Shown here: piece after piece, positions 9,530-18,922 of the stretch
Numbering within the stretch: position 1 is the stretch's first letter
How the letters are laid out: every line of letters starts with the position of its first letter
Assembly (NCBI RefSeq): GCF_020831405.1
Contig: NZ_JAJHPU010000015.1
Coordinates: forward strand, 248,001-312,000
Direction: 5' to 3'
Source: Pseudomonas oryzagri
GTDB lineage: Bacteria > Pseudomonadota > Gammaproteobacteria > Pseudomonadales > Pseudomonadaceae
DNA: 64,000 nt
Made by a program: the position numbers and the translations under genes
Notes under the pieces: generated by a model
Seen by the model: only the letters and a program-made list of their open reading frames with translations
What the model was told of the DNA's origin: nothing
Database searches by the model: none

Positions 9530-10096
9530 ATGAACAGCACCCCCAGCTATCTCAAGCATCACTTCCTGATCGCCATGCCGCACATGGGCGATCCTCATTT
9601 CGCCCAGACGGTGATCTATCTGGTCGAGCACAACCAGCATGGCGCCATGGGCCTGGTGATCAACAAGACCAGCGGCCTCAGCCTCGCCGACGTGCTCGAG
9701 CAGCTGAATCCCGGCGTCGAGCCGAGCGAGCACTGCCAGCACGTGCCGATCTACAACGGCGGCCCGGTGCACAGCGAGCGCGGCTTCGTGCTCCATCCGC
9801 AGGACTGGAGCTACCAGGCCACCCTGGAGCTCGGCGGCCTGGCACTCACCACCTCCCAGGACGTGTTGCTGGCGATCGCCGACGGCAGCGGCCCCGACCG
9901 CCAGTTGATCGCGCTCGGCTACTCCGGCTGGGAGGCCGGCCAGCTCGAGGCCGAGCTGATCGACAACGCCTGGCTGACCTGCCCGGCCGATCCGGCGGTG
10001 CTGTTCGACGTCGCCGTCGAGCAGCGCCTGCAGCGCGCCGCCGCCCCCCTGGGTATCGACCTCAGCCTGCTCTCCAGCCAGGCCGGCCACGCATGA
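9530..10096 (+). CDS. algH: YqgE/AlgH family protein
   Basis: A 188-residue cytoplasmic protein of the UPF0301 (YqgE/AlgH) family; the biochemical role is not settled, though algH was linked to alginate regulation in P. aeruginosa. Family hallmarks are LIAMPHMGDPHFAQTVIYL near the N-terminus, NKTSGLSL, YNGGPV and the DVLLAIADGSGP segment. It overlaps ruvX by four bases (ATGA), so the two are translationally coupled. Confidence 0.93.
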   Translation: MNSTPSYLKHHFLIAMPHMGDPHFAQTVIYLVEHNQHGAMGLVINKTSGLSLADVLEQLNPGVEPSEHCQHVPIYNGGPVHSERGFVLHPQDWSYQATLELGGLALTTSQDVLLAIADGSGPDRQLIALGYSGWEAGQLEAELIDNAWLTCPADPAVLFDVAVEQRLQRAAAPLGIDLSLLSSQAGHA

Positions 10097-10527
10097 GCGC
10101 GCCGCGCCTGCTGCTCGGCTTCGACTACGGCAGCAAGCAGATCGGCGTCGCCGTCGGCCAGGCGATTACCGGTCAGGCCCGCGAGCTGTGCGTGCTCAAG
10201 GCGCAGAACGGCGTGCCGGACTGGAACCAGCTCGAACGCCTGCTCAAGGAGTGGCAGCCGGACGCCCTGGTGGTCGGCCTGCCGCTGAACATGGACGGCA
10301 CGCCCAGCGAGATGAGCGCACGCGCCGAGAAATTCGCCCGCCGCCTGCACGGTCGCTTCAACCTGCCGGTGTTCACCCACGACGAACGTCTGACCACCTT
10401 CGAGGCCAAGGGGCGGCGCCTGGCCGAGGGCCAGCGCGGCGGCTACCGTGAACGCCCGGTGGATGCGCTGGCCGCCGCCCTGCTGCTCGAAGGCTGGCTG
10501 GAGCTGCAGCCAGCCCCATCGCTTTGA
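10093..10527 (+). CDS. ruvX: RuvX/YqgF, Holliday-junction resolvase-like 16S rRNA maturation nuclease
   Basis: An RNase H-fold nuclease (144 aa), in E. coli implicated in 5'-end processing of pre-16S rRNA. Visible motifs are the first acidic motif [16 protein letters not shown] with catalytic Asp, [11 protein letters not shown], the DERLTT motif and the C-terminal [10 protein letters not shown] with the last acidic residue. It overlaps algH by 4 bp and is 17 bases before the chosen pyrR start. Confidence 0.93.
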   Translation: MSAPRLLLGFDYGSKQIGVAVGQAITGQARELCVLKAQNGVPDWNQLERLLKEWQPDALVVGLPLNMDGTPSEMSARAEKFARRLHGRFNLPVFTHDERLTTFEAKGRRLAEGQRGGYRERPVDALAAALLLEGWLELQPAPSL

Positions 10528-10544
10528 CTGCCCGAGGATTACCG

Positions 10545-11060
10545 ATGACCCTGCCCGATCCCGCCGCCCTGCTCGCGCGGATGGCCGCCGAGCTGCGCGC
10601 CCACCTGACCCGCCGCGGCATCCAAGACCCGCTGTTCGTCGGCATCCACACCGGCGGTGTGTGGGTCGCCCGCGCCCTGCTCGAAGAGCTCGGCCAGAGC
10701 GACACCCCGCTGGGAGTCCTCAACGTGTCCTTCTACCGCGACGACTTCAGCCGGCACGGCCTGCACCCGCAGGTACGCCCTTCCGCGCTGCCGTTCGACG
10801 TCGAGGACCGCCACCTGGTACTGATCGACGACGTGCTGATGAGCGGCCGCACCGTGCGCGCGGCCCTCAATGCCCTGTTCGACTATGGCCGCCCGGCCAG
10901 CGTGACGCTGGCCTGCCTGCTCGATCTGGACGCCCGCGAGCTGCCGATCCGTGCCGACGTGCTCGGCGCCACCCTGTCGCTGCCCCCCGACCAGCGAGTA
11001 AAATTGCTCGGTCCCGCGCCGCTCGCCCTCGAGCTGCAGACCCTCGCCGCCTCCCACTGA
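10545..11060 (+). CDS. pyrR: PyrR, bifunctional pyr operon regulator / uracil phosphoribosyltransferase
   Basis: A type I phosphoribosyltransferase of 171 aa. The PRPP-binding signature [13 protein letters not shown] is clear, along with the flexible-loop region VSFYRDDF. In Bacillus PyrR binds pyr mRNA; in Pseudomonas it heads a pyrR-pyrB-pyrC' operon. GAGG lies just upstream of the ATG at 10545; an alternative TTG at 10524 would overlap ruvX by 4 bp. I see no PyrR-type attenuator in the short gap before pyrB (10 bases), so any RNA control would have to act upstream. Confidence 0.92.
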   Translation: MTLPDPAALLARMAAELRAHLTRRGIQDPLFVGIHTGGVWVARALLEELGQSDTPLGVLNVSFYRDDFSRHGLHPQVRPSALPFDVEDRHLVLIDDVLMSGRTVRAALNALFDYGRPASVTLACLLDLDARELPIRADVLGATLSLPPDQRVKLLGPAPLALELQTLAASH

Positions 11061-11070
11061 GAATTCCGCG

Positions 11071-12071
<1,001 letters not shown>

Positions 12072-12075
<4 letters not shown>

Positions 12076-13343
12076 AAGTCAGCATCCACGGCGCCCACGT
12101 CATCGATCCGAGCAGCGGCCTCGACCGGGTCTGCGACATCCATCTCGACGGCGGCCGCATCGCGGCCCTCGGCGCGGCCCCGGACGGCTTCGACGCCGAA
12201 CAGCAGATCGCCGCCCACGGCCTGATCGCCGCGCCCGGCCTGGTCGACCTGGCGGTGAGCCTGCGCGAGCCGGGCTATACCCGCAAGGGCAACATCGCCA
12301 GCGAGACCCGCGCCGCCGCCGCCGGCGGCGTCACCAGTCTGTGCTGCCCGCCGCGTACCAAGCCGGTGGTCGACACGCCGGCGGTGGTCGAGCTGATCCT
12401 GGACCGCGCCGCCAGTGCCGGGCATGCCCGGGTGTTCCCGCTCGGCGCGCTGAGCAAGGGCCTGGAAGGCGAGCAGCTGGCCGAGCTGATCGCCTTGCGC
12501 GACGCCGGCTGCGTGGCCTTCACCAACGGCCTGGCGCCGATGGCCAACAACCGCGTGCTGCGCCGCGCCCTGGAATACGCGGCCACCTTCGACCTCACCG
12601 TGGTGTTCAAGTCGCAGGATGCCGACCTCGCCGAGGGCGGCCTGGCCCACGAAGGCCCCACCGCCAGCTTCCTCGGTCTGCCGGGCATCCCGGAGAGCGC
12701 CGAGACCGTCGCCCTGTCCCGCGACCTGCTGCTGGTCGAGCAGAGCGGCGTGCGCGCCCACTTCAGCCAGCTGAGCAGCGCGCGCGGCGTGGAGATGATC
12801 GCCGCCGCCCAGGCCCGCGGCCTGCCGGTCACCGCGGACGTCGCCCTGTACCAGCTGATCCTCACCGACGAGGCGCTGGTGGGCTTCTCCAGCCTCTATC
12901 ACGTGCAGCCGCCGCTGCGCTCGCGCGCCGACCGCGACGCCCTGCGCGAGGCGGTGAAGAGCGGCGTGGTGTCGGCCATCGCCAGCCACCACCAGCCGCA
13001 CGAGCCGGACGCCAAGCTGGCACCATTCGGCGCCACCGAGCCGGGCATCAGCAGCGTCGAACTGCTATTGCCGCTGGCCCTGACCCTGGTCGAGGACGGC
13101 CTGCTCGACCTGCCGACCCTGCTCGCCCGCCTGACCTGCGGCCCGGCCGCCGCCCTGCGCCTGCCGGTGGGCCAGCTGGGGGTCGGCGCACATGCTGACC
13201 TGGTGCTGTTCGACGCCAAGGCGCAGACGCTGGCCGGTGAGCACTGGCTGTCGCGCGGCGGCAACAGTCCGTTCATCGGTCACTGCCTGCCCGGCGCGGT
13301 GCGTTACACCCTGCAGGGCGGCCGCATCAGCCACCAGGCTTAA
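12072..13343 (+). CDS. pyrC': PyrC', non-catalytic dihydroorotase-like subunit of aspartate carbamoyltransferase
   Basis: A 423-residue amidohydrolase-fold protein that looks catalytically dead: where active type I dihydroorotases carry the zinc-binding HxH in D-x-H-x-H-L-R-E-P-G, this protein has [10 protein letters not shown], so both histidines are missing while the flanking residues are kept. In P. putida and P. aeruginosa such PyrC' proteins are known to be needed for assembly and activity of PyrB rather than for dihydroorotase chemistry. It starts with GTG overlapping the pyrB stop by 4 bp, giving coupled synthesis of the two partners, and is followed by a strong hairpin. Confidence 0.93.
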
Positions 13344-13361
13344 GCACCCGCTCCTGAAACG

Positions 13362-13389
13362 ACAAGGCCCGCCATTCGGCGGGCCTTGT
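13362..13389. terminator. hairpin terminator between pyrC' and the TM2-domain gene
   Basis: A 12-bp GC-rich stem (arms 13362-13373 and 13378-13389) with the loop ATTC. It lies 18 bases past the pyrC' stop and 12 bases beyond the stop of the convergent TM2 gene, so it can serve both. There is no long T-run on the plus strand; on the minus strand it is followed by CGTTTC. Confidence 0.75.
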
Positions 13390-13401
13390 GCATTGTGACG
13401 C

Positions 13402-13806
13402 TCAGAAGCGCCAGGCGTTGCGGATCGATACCTGGTCGTTGAGCGTCCAGAAATCGTAGAGCACGCCGACCAGGAAGAAACCACCGGTCAACAGGTAAAG
13501 GATGCCGGTCAGCCACTTGCCCATGTACATGCGGTGCACGCCGAAGACACCGAGGAAGGTCAGCAGGATCCACGCCACGTTGTAGCTGGTGCGCCCACTG
13601 TGGAAGCGCTGGTCGGCCTCGCGGTCCATGCCGGGAATCAGGAACAGGTCGACCAGCCAGCCGATGCCGAGCAGGCCGAGGGTGAAGAACCAGATGGTTC
13701 CGGTGACCGGTCGCCCGTAGTAGAAACGGTGGGCGCCGAGAAAGCCGAACAGCCAGAGCAGGTAGCCGATTGCCTTGCTGTGGGTGTCCTGAGTCAGAGT
13801 CGTCAT
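13402..13806 (-). CDS. TM2-domain membrane protein
   Basis: A 134-residue inner-membrane protein built from two TM2-type repeats. Each has a G-x-HRxYxG motif followed by two hydrophobic helices: GAHRFYYGR at about 24-32 and GVHRMYMGK at about 87-95. TM2 domains are widespread and mostly of unknown function. It is convergent with pyrC' and transcribed in the same direction as pilU-pilT, 114 bases beyond pilU. Confidence 0.85.
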   Translation of the reverse strand: MTTLTQDTHSKAIGYLLWLFGFLGAHRFYYGRPVTGTIWFFTLGLLGIGWLVDLFLIPGMDREADQRFHSGRTSYNVAWILLTFLGVFGVHRMYMGKWLTGILYLLTGGFFLVGVLYDFWTLNDQVSIRNAWRF

Positions 13807-13920
13807 GCAGTCCTCCTGGCGAATGACGGGGCGACAGCCCGGGCTGCGGATACGCGAAGGTGCTGCGTATCGAGTCTAGGCGGCCCCCGTTCGACCCGCC
13901 CGGCGCCCCGACGTTCCCAT

Positions 13921-15069
13921 TCAGCGCCGGCGCAGGCCGGGCCGATCCTCCTCGGCATGCTCGAGACTGAGGGTCTGGGTGCTCGAGCCCAGGTGCTCGG
14001 CGTCGGTTTCCGAGCCCAGCTTGATCATCAGGCGCAGGTCGTTGGCCGAATCGGCGTGGGCCAGGGCGTCCTCGTAGGTGATCTCGCCGTTGCTGTACAG
14101 GTGGTAGAGCGCCTGGTCGAAGGTCTGCATGCCGTGCTCGGTCGAGCGCTTCATCAGATTCTTCAGCTCGTGCACCTCGCCCTTGCGGATCAGGTCGGCG
14201 GCCAAGGGGGTGTTGATCAGCACCTCGATCACCCCGCGGCGGCCCTTGCCGTCCGGGGTCGGCACCAGCTGCTGGGCGATGATCGCCTTGAGATTGAGCG
14301 ACAAGTCCATCCACACCTGCTCGTGACGATCCGGCGGGAAGAAATGGATGATGCGATCGAGCGCCTGGTTGGCGTTGTTGGCGTGCAGGGTGGCCAGGCA
14401 CAGGTGGCCGGTCTCGGCGAAGGCCACCGCGTAGTCCATGGTCTCGCGGGTCCGCACCTCGCCGATCATGATCACGTCCGGCGCCTGGCGCAGGGTGTTC
14501 TTCAGCGCCACCTCGTAGGACTCGGTGTCGATGCCCACCTCGCGCTGGGTGACGATGCAACCCTGGTGCTGGTGGATGAACTCGATCGGGTCCTCGATGG
14601 AGATGATGTGGCCGTTGGCGTTCTTGTTGCGGTAGCCGATCATCGCCGCCAGCGAGGTCGACTTGCCGGCGCCGGTGGCACCGACGAACAGCACCAGGCC
14701 GCGCTTGGTCATCGACAGCTGCTTGAGCACCTCGGGCAGCTTGAGCTCCTCGAAGGTGGGGATCTGCGTCTCGATGCGGCGCAGCACCATGCCCACCAGG
14801 TTGCGCTGGTAGAAGGCGCTGACCCGGAAGCGGCCGATGCCACGCGCGCTGATCGCGAAGTTGCACTCGTGGGTCTCGGCCAGTTCGCGACGCTGCTGCT
14901 CGTTCATCACCGACAGCACCGTCTCGCGGGTCTGCTCGGGCGCCATCGGGTTCTTGGTCACCGGCAGGATCTTGCCGTTGACCTTCATCGACGGCGGCAC
15001 GCCGGCGGTGATGAACAGGTCGGAGCCGCCCTTCTCCACCATCAGGCGCAGCAGTTTCTCGAATTCCAT
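13921..15069 (-). CDS. pilU: PilU, type IV pilus retraction ATPase accessory
   Basis: Hexameric secretion-type ATPase of the PilT/PilU family, 382 aa, which supports force-dependent pilus retraction together with PilT. The Walker A motif is GATGAGKS, the Asp box is IISIEDPIEF, the Walker B region is DVIMIGEVRTRETM and the His box is TLHANNANQALDR. The C-terminal ~30 residues beyond the ATPase core are acidic and specific to PilU. GAGGAA precedes the ATG. It lies downstream of pilT, separated by a 72-base spacer with two strong palindromes. Confidence 0.96.
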   Translation of the reverse strand: MEFEKLLRLMVEKGGSDLFITAGVPPSMKVNGKILPVTKNPMAPEQTRETVLSVMNEQQRRELAETHECNFAISARGIGRFRVSAFYQRNLVGMVLRRIETQIPTFEELKLPEVLKQLSMTKRGLVLFVGATGAGKSTSLAAMIGYRNKNANGHIISIEDPIEFIHQHQGCIVTQREVGIDTESYEVALKNTLRQAPDVIMIGEVRTRETMDYAVAFAETGHLCLATLHANNANQALDRIIHFFPPDRHEQVWMDLSLNLKAIIAQQLVPTPDGKGRRGVIEVLINTPLAADLIRKGEVHELKNLMKRSTEHGMQTFDQALYHLYSNGEITYEDALAHADSANDLRLMIKLGSETDAEHLGSSTQTLSLEHAEEDRPGLRRR

Positions 15070-15088
15070 GGCTTTCCTCGATGTTCCT

Positions 15089-15136
15089 GCGCGGCAGCTG
15101 CCGCGCGGCGGTGTGCCGGCCGCGCGGGCGGCCGGC
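15089..15136 (-). other. two GC-rich palindromes in the pilT-pilU spacer
   Basis: Bases 15089-15106 form a perfect 18-bp palindrome (GCGCGGCAG/CTGCCGCGC). Bases 15115-15136 form a second hairpin with a 9-bp GCCGGCCGC/GCGGCCGGC stem and a 4-base loop. Together they fill most of the gap between the pilT stop and the pilU start. Neither is followed by a T-run, so an RNA-stability or partial-attenuation role is more likely than full termination. Confidence 0.5.
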
Positions 15137-15141
15137 GACGG

Positions 15142-16176
15142 TTACAGACTTTCCGGCGACTTGGCCTTTTCCTTGGCCGCCTCGCGGCTGACCAGCCCCT
15201 TGCTGAGCAGGTTCTTCAGGCAGGCGTCCAGGGTCTGCATGCCCAGCGCGCCGCCGGTCTGGATCGCCGAGTACATCTGCGCCACCTTGTCCTCGCGGAT
15301 CAGGTTACGGATCGCCGGAGTGCCGATCATGATCTCGTGGGCCGCCACCCGGCCGCCGCCGGTCTTCTTCAGCAGGGTCTGCGAGATCACCGCCTGCAGC
15401 GACTCGGAAAGCATCGAGCGGACCATGGACTTCTCCTCGGCGGGAAACACGTCGACCACCCGGTCGATGGTCTTGGCCGCGGAGGTGGTGTGCAGGGTGC
15501 CGAACACCAGGTGACCGGTTTCCGCCGCGGTCAGCGCCAGGCGGATGGTTTCCAGGTCGCGCATCTCGCCGACCAGGATGATGTCCGGGTCCTCACGCAG
15601 TGCCGAGCGCAGCGCCTCGGAGAAGCCCAAGGTGTCGCGGTGCACCTCGCGCTGGTTGACCAGGCACTTCTTCGACTCGTGGACGAATTCGATCGGGTCC
15701 TCGATGGTGAGGATGTGGTGGTACTTGTTGCTGTTGATGTAGTCGAGCATCGCCGCCAGGGTGGTCGACTTGCCGGAGCCGGTCGGCCCGGTGACCAGCA
15801 CCAGGCCGCGCGGCACGTCGGAGATCTTCTTGAACACCTCGCCCATGCCGAGGTCTTCCATGCTCAGCACCCGCGAGGGAATGGTCCGGAACACCGCGCC
15901 CGCACCGCGGTTCTGGTTGAAGGCGTTGACCCGGAAGCGCGCGACGCCAGGCACCTCGAAGGAGAAGTCGGTCTCCAGGAACTCCTCATAGTCCTTGCGC
16001 TGCTTGTCGTTCATGATGTCGTAGATCAGCGCGTGGACCTGCTTGTGCTCCATCGGCGGCAGGTTGATGCGGCGCACGTCGCCATCGACGCGGATCATCG
16101 GCGGCAGGCCAGACGAGAGGTGCAGGTCGGATGCGCCCTGCTTGGCGCTGAAGGCCAGCAGCTCGGTAATATCCAT
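15142..16176 (-). CDS. pilT: PilT, type IV pilus retraction ATPase
   Basis: The main retraction motor of type IV pili, 344 aa as in P. aeruginosa. An N-terminal PAS-like domain (residues 1-100) is followed by the RecA-like ATPase core: Walker A GPTGSGKST, Asp box ILTIEDPIEFVH, Walker B DIILVGEMRDLET and His box TLHTTSAAKTIDR. The PilT signature AIRNLIRE, needed for retraction, is present near residue 285. The ATG at 16176 has GGGGA a few bases upstream. Divergent from yggS, as is common in Pseudomonas. Confidence 0.97.
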   Translation of the reverse strand: MDITELLAFSAKQGASDLHLSSGLPPMIRVDGDVRRINLPPMEHKQVHALIYDIMNDKQRKDYEEFLETDFSFEVPGVARFRVNAFNQNRGAGAVFRTIPSRVLSMEDLGMGEVFKKISDVPRGLVLVTGPTGSGKSTTLAAMLDYINSNKYHHILTIEDPIEFVHESKKCLVNQREVHRDTLGFSEALRSALREDPDIILVGEMRDLETIRLALTAAETGHLVFGTLHTTSAAKTIDRVVDVFPAEEKSMVRSMLSESLQAVISQTLLKKTGGGRVAAHEIMIGTPAIRNLIREDKVAQMYSAIQTGGALGMQTLDACLKNLLSKGLVSREAAKEKAKSPESL

Positions 16177-16247
16177 GGGGGTCCCCAATCACAAACAAGC
16201 GGGTAGAATGCCGCGACAGCCAGCGGCCGGGCGAAAAGCGGAACCAA

Positions 16248-16955
16248 ATGTCCACGATCCCAGACAATATTGCAAAGGTCCGAGCGCGCATCCGTGAGGC
16301 AGCGCATGCCTGCGGCCGCAGTGCCGAAGGCGTGCAGCTGCTGGCGGTGAGCAAGACCAAGCCGGCTACCGCCCTGCGCGAGGCTTGCGCCTGCGGCCAG
16401 CGCGACTTCGGCGAGAACTACCTGCAGGAGGCCCTCGCCAAGCAGGCCGAACTGGCCGACCTCGACCTCGTCTGGCACTTCATCGGGCCGATCCAGTCGA
16501 ACAAGACCAAGCCGCTCGCCGAGCACTTCGCCTGGGTGCATTCGGTGGACCGTCTGAAGATCGCCGAGCGCCTGTCCGCCCAGCGCCCCGCGCACCTGCC
16601 GCCGCTCAACATCTGCCTGCAGGTCAACGTCAGCGGTGAAGCCAGCAAGTCCGGCTGCACGCCCGCGGAGCTGCCGGCGCTGGCCGCCGCGGTCGCCGCC
16701 CTGCCCAACCTGCGCCTGCGCGGGCTGATGGCCATTCCCGAGCCGACCCCCGACCAGGGCGCCCAGCGTGCCGCCTTCGCCCGCCTGCGCGAACTGCGCG
16801 ACAGCCTGCCGCCGCCGCTCGACACCCTGTCGATGGGTATGAGCGACGATCTGGAAGCGGCCATCGCCGAAGGCGCCACCTGGGTGCGCATCGGCAGCGC
16901 CCTGTTCGGCGCCCGCGACTACTCTCCCACCTCATCCGCGAGCCCCGCCTCCTGA
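16248..16955 (+). CDS. yggS: YggS family PLP-binding protein (pyridoxal phosphate homeostasis)
   Basis: A 235-residue single-domain PLP-binding TIM-barrel protein, homologue of the N-terminal domain of alanine racemase; it buffers free PLP rather than catalysing a known reaction. PLP would bind Lys36 in LLAVSKTKP; RDFGENYLQE, WHFIGPIQSNK and LSMGMSDDLEAAI are family motifs. TAGAAT at 16204-16209 resembles a -10 box in the 71-base gap to the divergent pilT. It heads yggS-proC-yggT-yggU. Confidence 0.94.
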   Translation: MSTIPDNIAKVRARIREAAHACGRSAEGVQLLAVSKTKPATALREACACGQRDFGENYLQEALAKQAELADLDLVWHFIGPIQSNKTKPLAEHFAWVHSVDRLKIAERLSAQRPAHLPPLNICLQVNVSGEASKSGCTPAELPALAAAVAALPNLRLRGLMAIPEPTPDQGAQRAAFARLRELRDSLPPPLDTLSMGMSDDLEAAIAEGATWVRIGSALFGARDYSPTSSASPAS

Positions 16956-16989
16956 GGCGCGACTCCCCGAGCAGACAAGGAATCTCACC

Positions 16990-17808
16990 ATGACTCATCC
17001 GCGTATCGCCTTCGTCGGCGCCGGCAACATGGCCACCAGCCTGATTGGTGGCCTGATCGCCCGCGCCGTGCCCGCCGAGAACATCACCGCCAGCGAACCC
17101 TACGCCGAACAGCGTGAGCGCATCGCCCGCGAACACGGCATCGCGGTATTCGAAGACAACGCCGCCGCGGTGGCCGGCGCCGATATCGTGGTCCTGGCGG
17201 TCAAGCCGCAGGTGATGAAGGACGTCTGTCTGGCGCTGGCCCCGGCGCTGCCGGCCGATGCACTGATCGTTTCCATCGCCGCCGGCATTCCCTGCGCCAG
17301 CCTCGCGCGCTGGCTGGGCGACAAGGCCATCGTGCGCTGCATGCCCAATACCCCGGCGCTGCTCCACCAGGGCGCCAGCGGCCTGTACGCCAACGCGCGC
17401 ACCAGCGAAGCCCAGCGCGAGCAGGCCGACGCCCTGCTCAGTGCCGTCGGCCTGGTGCTCTGGCTGGACGAGGAGCAGCAGATCGACGCGGTCACCGCGG
17501 TCTCCGGCAGCGGCCCCGCCTACTTCTTCCTGCTCATGGAGGCGATGACCGCCGCCGGCGAGCGCCTGGGCCTGTCCGCCGAGACCGCCAGCCTGCTGGC
17601 CCGCCAGACCGCTCTGGGCGCCGCGCGCATGGCGCTGGTCAGCGACGTCGAGCCGGCCGAACTGCGCCGCCGGGTGACCTCGCCCAAGGGCACCACCGAG
17701 GCGGCGATCAACACCTTCCAGGCCGGCGGCTTCGAGGCGCTGGTCGAGAAGGCCCTGCAGGCCGCCGCCCATCGCTCGGCCGAACTCGCCGAGCAGCTCG
17801 GCCAGTAA
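16990..17808 (+). CDS. proC: pyrroline-5-carboxylate reductase
   Basis: NAD(P)H-dependent reductase for the last step of proline synthesis. The 272 residues show an N-terminal Rossmann motif (FVGAGNMATSLIGGL), the RCMPNTPA segment, VSGSGPAYFF and the C-terminal RRRVTSPKGTTEAAI signature. It is 34 bases after yggS and 9 bases before yggT, so one transcript is likely. Confidence 0.97.
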   Translation: MTHPRIAFVGAGNMATSLIGGLIARAVPAENITASEPYAEQRERIAREHGIAVFEDNAAAVAGADIVVLAVKPQVMKDVCLALAPALPADALIVSIAAGIPCASLARWLGDKAIVRCMPNTPALLHQGASGLYANARTSEAQREQADALLSAVGLVLWLDEEQQIDAVTAVSGSGPAYFFLLMEAMTAAGERLGLSAETASLLARQTALGAARMALVSDVEPAELRRRVTSPKGTTEAAINTFQAGGFEALVEKALQAAAHRSAELAEQLGQ

Positions 17809-17817
17809 GGAGGCCCG

Positions 17818-18411
17818 ATGAACGGACTCACCACCGCCGCCGTCTACGTCTTGCAGACCCTCGGCAGCCTGTACCTGCTGATCGTCCTGCTGCGCTTCAT
17901 CCTCCAGCTGGTGCGCGCCGACTTCTACAACCCGCTCAGCCAGTTCGCGGTCAAGGCCACCAAGCCCTTGCTCAACCCGTTGCGCCGGGTGATTCCCGGC
18001 TTCGGCGGCCTCGATCTCGCCTCGCTGGTGCTGGCCATCCTGGTGCAGCTGCTGCTGATGGCGCTGATCCTGATGCTGCTCGGCTATGGCATCGGCGGGG
18101 TGCTGCCGCAGTTGCTGATCTGGTCGGTGATCGGCGTCACCGCGCTGTTCCTCAAGGTGTTCTTCTTCGCCCTGATCGTCAGCGTGATCCTCTCCTGGGT
18201 CGCTCCCGGCAGCTACAACCCGGCCGCGCAACTGATCAACCAGATCTGCGAGCCGGTGCTGATGCCGTTCCGCCGCCTGCTGCCCAACCTCGGCGGCCTG
18301 GACATCTCGCCGATCTTCGCCTTCATGGCGCTGCAACTGCTCGACATGCTGGTGATCAAGAACCTCGCCGCGCTGACCCACATGCCGCAGCTGCTCAGCC
18401 CGTTCCTTTGA
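17818..18411 (+). CDS. yggT: YggT family membrane protein
   Basis: A 197-residue inner-membrane protein with two tandem YGGT domains and about four hydrophobic segments (near residues 9-30, 63-88, 100-128, 160-180). Each half has the R-R-(I/L)-(I/L)-P motif (LRRVIPGFGGLD and FRRLLPNLGGLD). Function unknown, possibly osmotic stress or division-site related in other bacteria. GGAGG precedes the ATG; it overlaps the next gene by 4 bp. Confidence 0.9.
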   Translation: MNGLTTAAVYVLQTLGSLYLLIVLLRFILQLVRADFYNPLSQFAVKATKPLLNPLRRVIPGFGGLDLASLVLAILVQLLLMALILMLLGYGIGGVLPQLLIWSVIGVTALFLKVFFFALIVSVILSWVAPGSYNPAAQLINQICEPVLMPFRRLLPNLGGLDISPIFAFMALQLLDMLVIKNLAALTHMPQLLSPFL

Positions 18412-18716
18412 TGGCCTGGTTCCGCTGGGACGGCGCGGACCTGCTCCTGGACTGCCACCTGCAGCCCAAGGCGAGCAAGGACGAGTTCGCCGGGCTGCAT
18501 GGCGAGCGCCTGAAGATCCGCCTCACCGCCCCGCCGGTGGAGGGCAAGGCCAACGCCCACCTGTTGGCCTTCCTCGGCAAGGCCTTCGGCGTGGCCAAGA
18601 GCCAGGTGGTGCTGGAGAGCGGCGAACTCAACCGGCAGAAGCGCGTGCGCATCCGCGCGCCCCAGAAGCTGCCGGCGGCGCTGGCCGCCGAACTCGAGGC
18701 CGGGCGCCAGGCGTAG
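18408..18716 (+). CDS. yggU: DUF167 family protein YggU
   Basis: A 102-residue soluble protein of the UPF0235/DUF167 family, found next to yggT in many proteobacteria; function unknown. The family core is QPKASKDEFAG followed by RLTAPPVEGKANAHL. The start overlaps the yggT stop (ATGG within TTTGATGG), and the TAG stop codon is the first three bases of an intergenic hairpin repeat, so the repeat has inserted exactly at, or supplies, the end of this gene. Confidence 0.9.
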   Translation: MMAWFRWDGADLLLDCHLQPKASKDEFAGLHGERLKIRLTAPPVEGKANAHLLAFLGKAFGVAKSQVVLESGELNRQKRVRIRAPQKLPAALAAELEAGRQA

Positions 18717-18843
18717 GGTGGACAACGGCGCAGCCTTGTCCACCAGTGACGCAGGCTGGGCAACCGGCGCCGGCCTTTCGCTCCAGTCATGCGCGCATGC
18801 GGTGGAAAATCGCTGCGCGAGTTTTCCACCCTACTCCACCCTA
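18714..18843. repeat. double-hairpin intergenic repeat, copy A
   Basis: The element opens with TAGGGTGG and closes with CCACCCTA. The first hairpin has arms GGTGGACAA (18717-18725) and TTGTCCACC (18736-18744) around the loop CGGCGCAGCC. The second has arms GGTGGAAAA (18801-18809) and TTTTCCACC (18822-18830). An extra CCACCCTA ends at 18843. The first 31 bases are identical to those of copy B (23427-23457). Confidence 0.8.
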
Positions 18844-18922
18844 CGACCACCCCTGCCGCGCCCTTGCCCCCCGGGGGCGCCCTCTTTAGACTTGCCGCCT
18901 TCACTTTTCGAGAGCAGGGTCG

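Noticed and set aside
10524-10544. TTG start for pyrR overlapping ruvX
   Set aside because: It would give a 4-bp overlap, but the ATG at 10545 has GAGG upstream and fits family length better.
13534-16206. 890-codon plus-strand ORF across pilU and pilT
   Set aside because: It spans two well-defined ATPase genes and their spacer in antisense; composition is that of a reverse-complement shadow.
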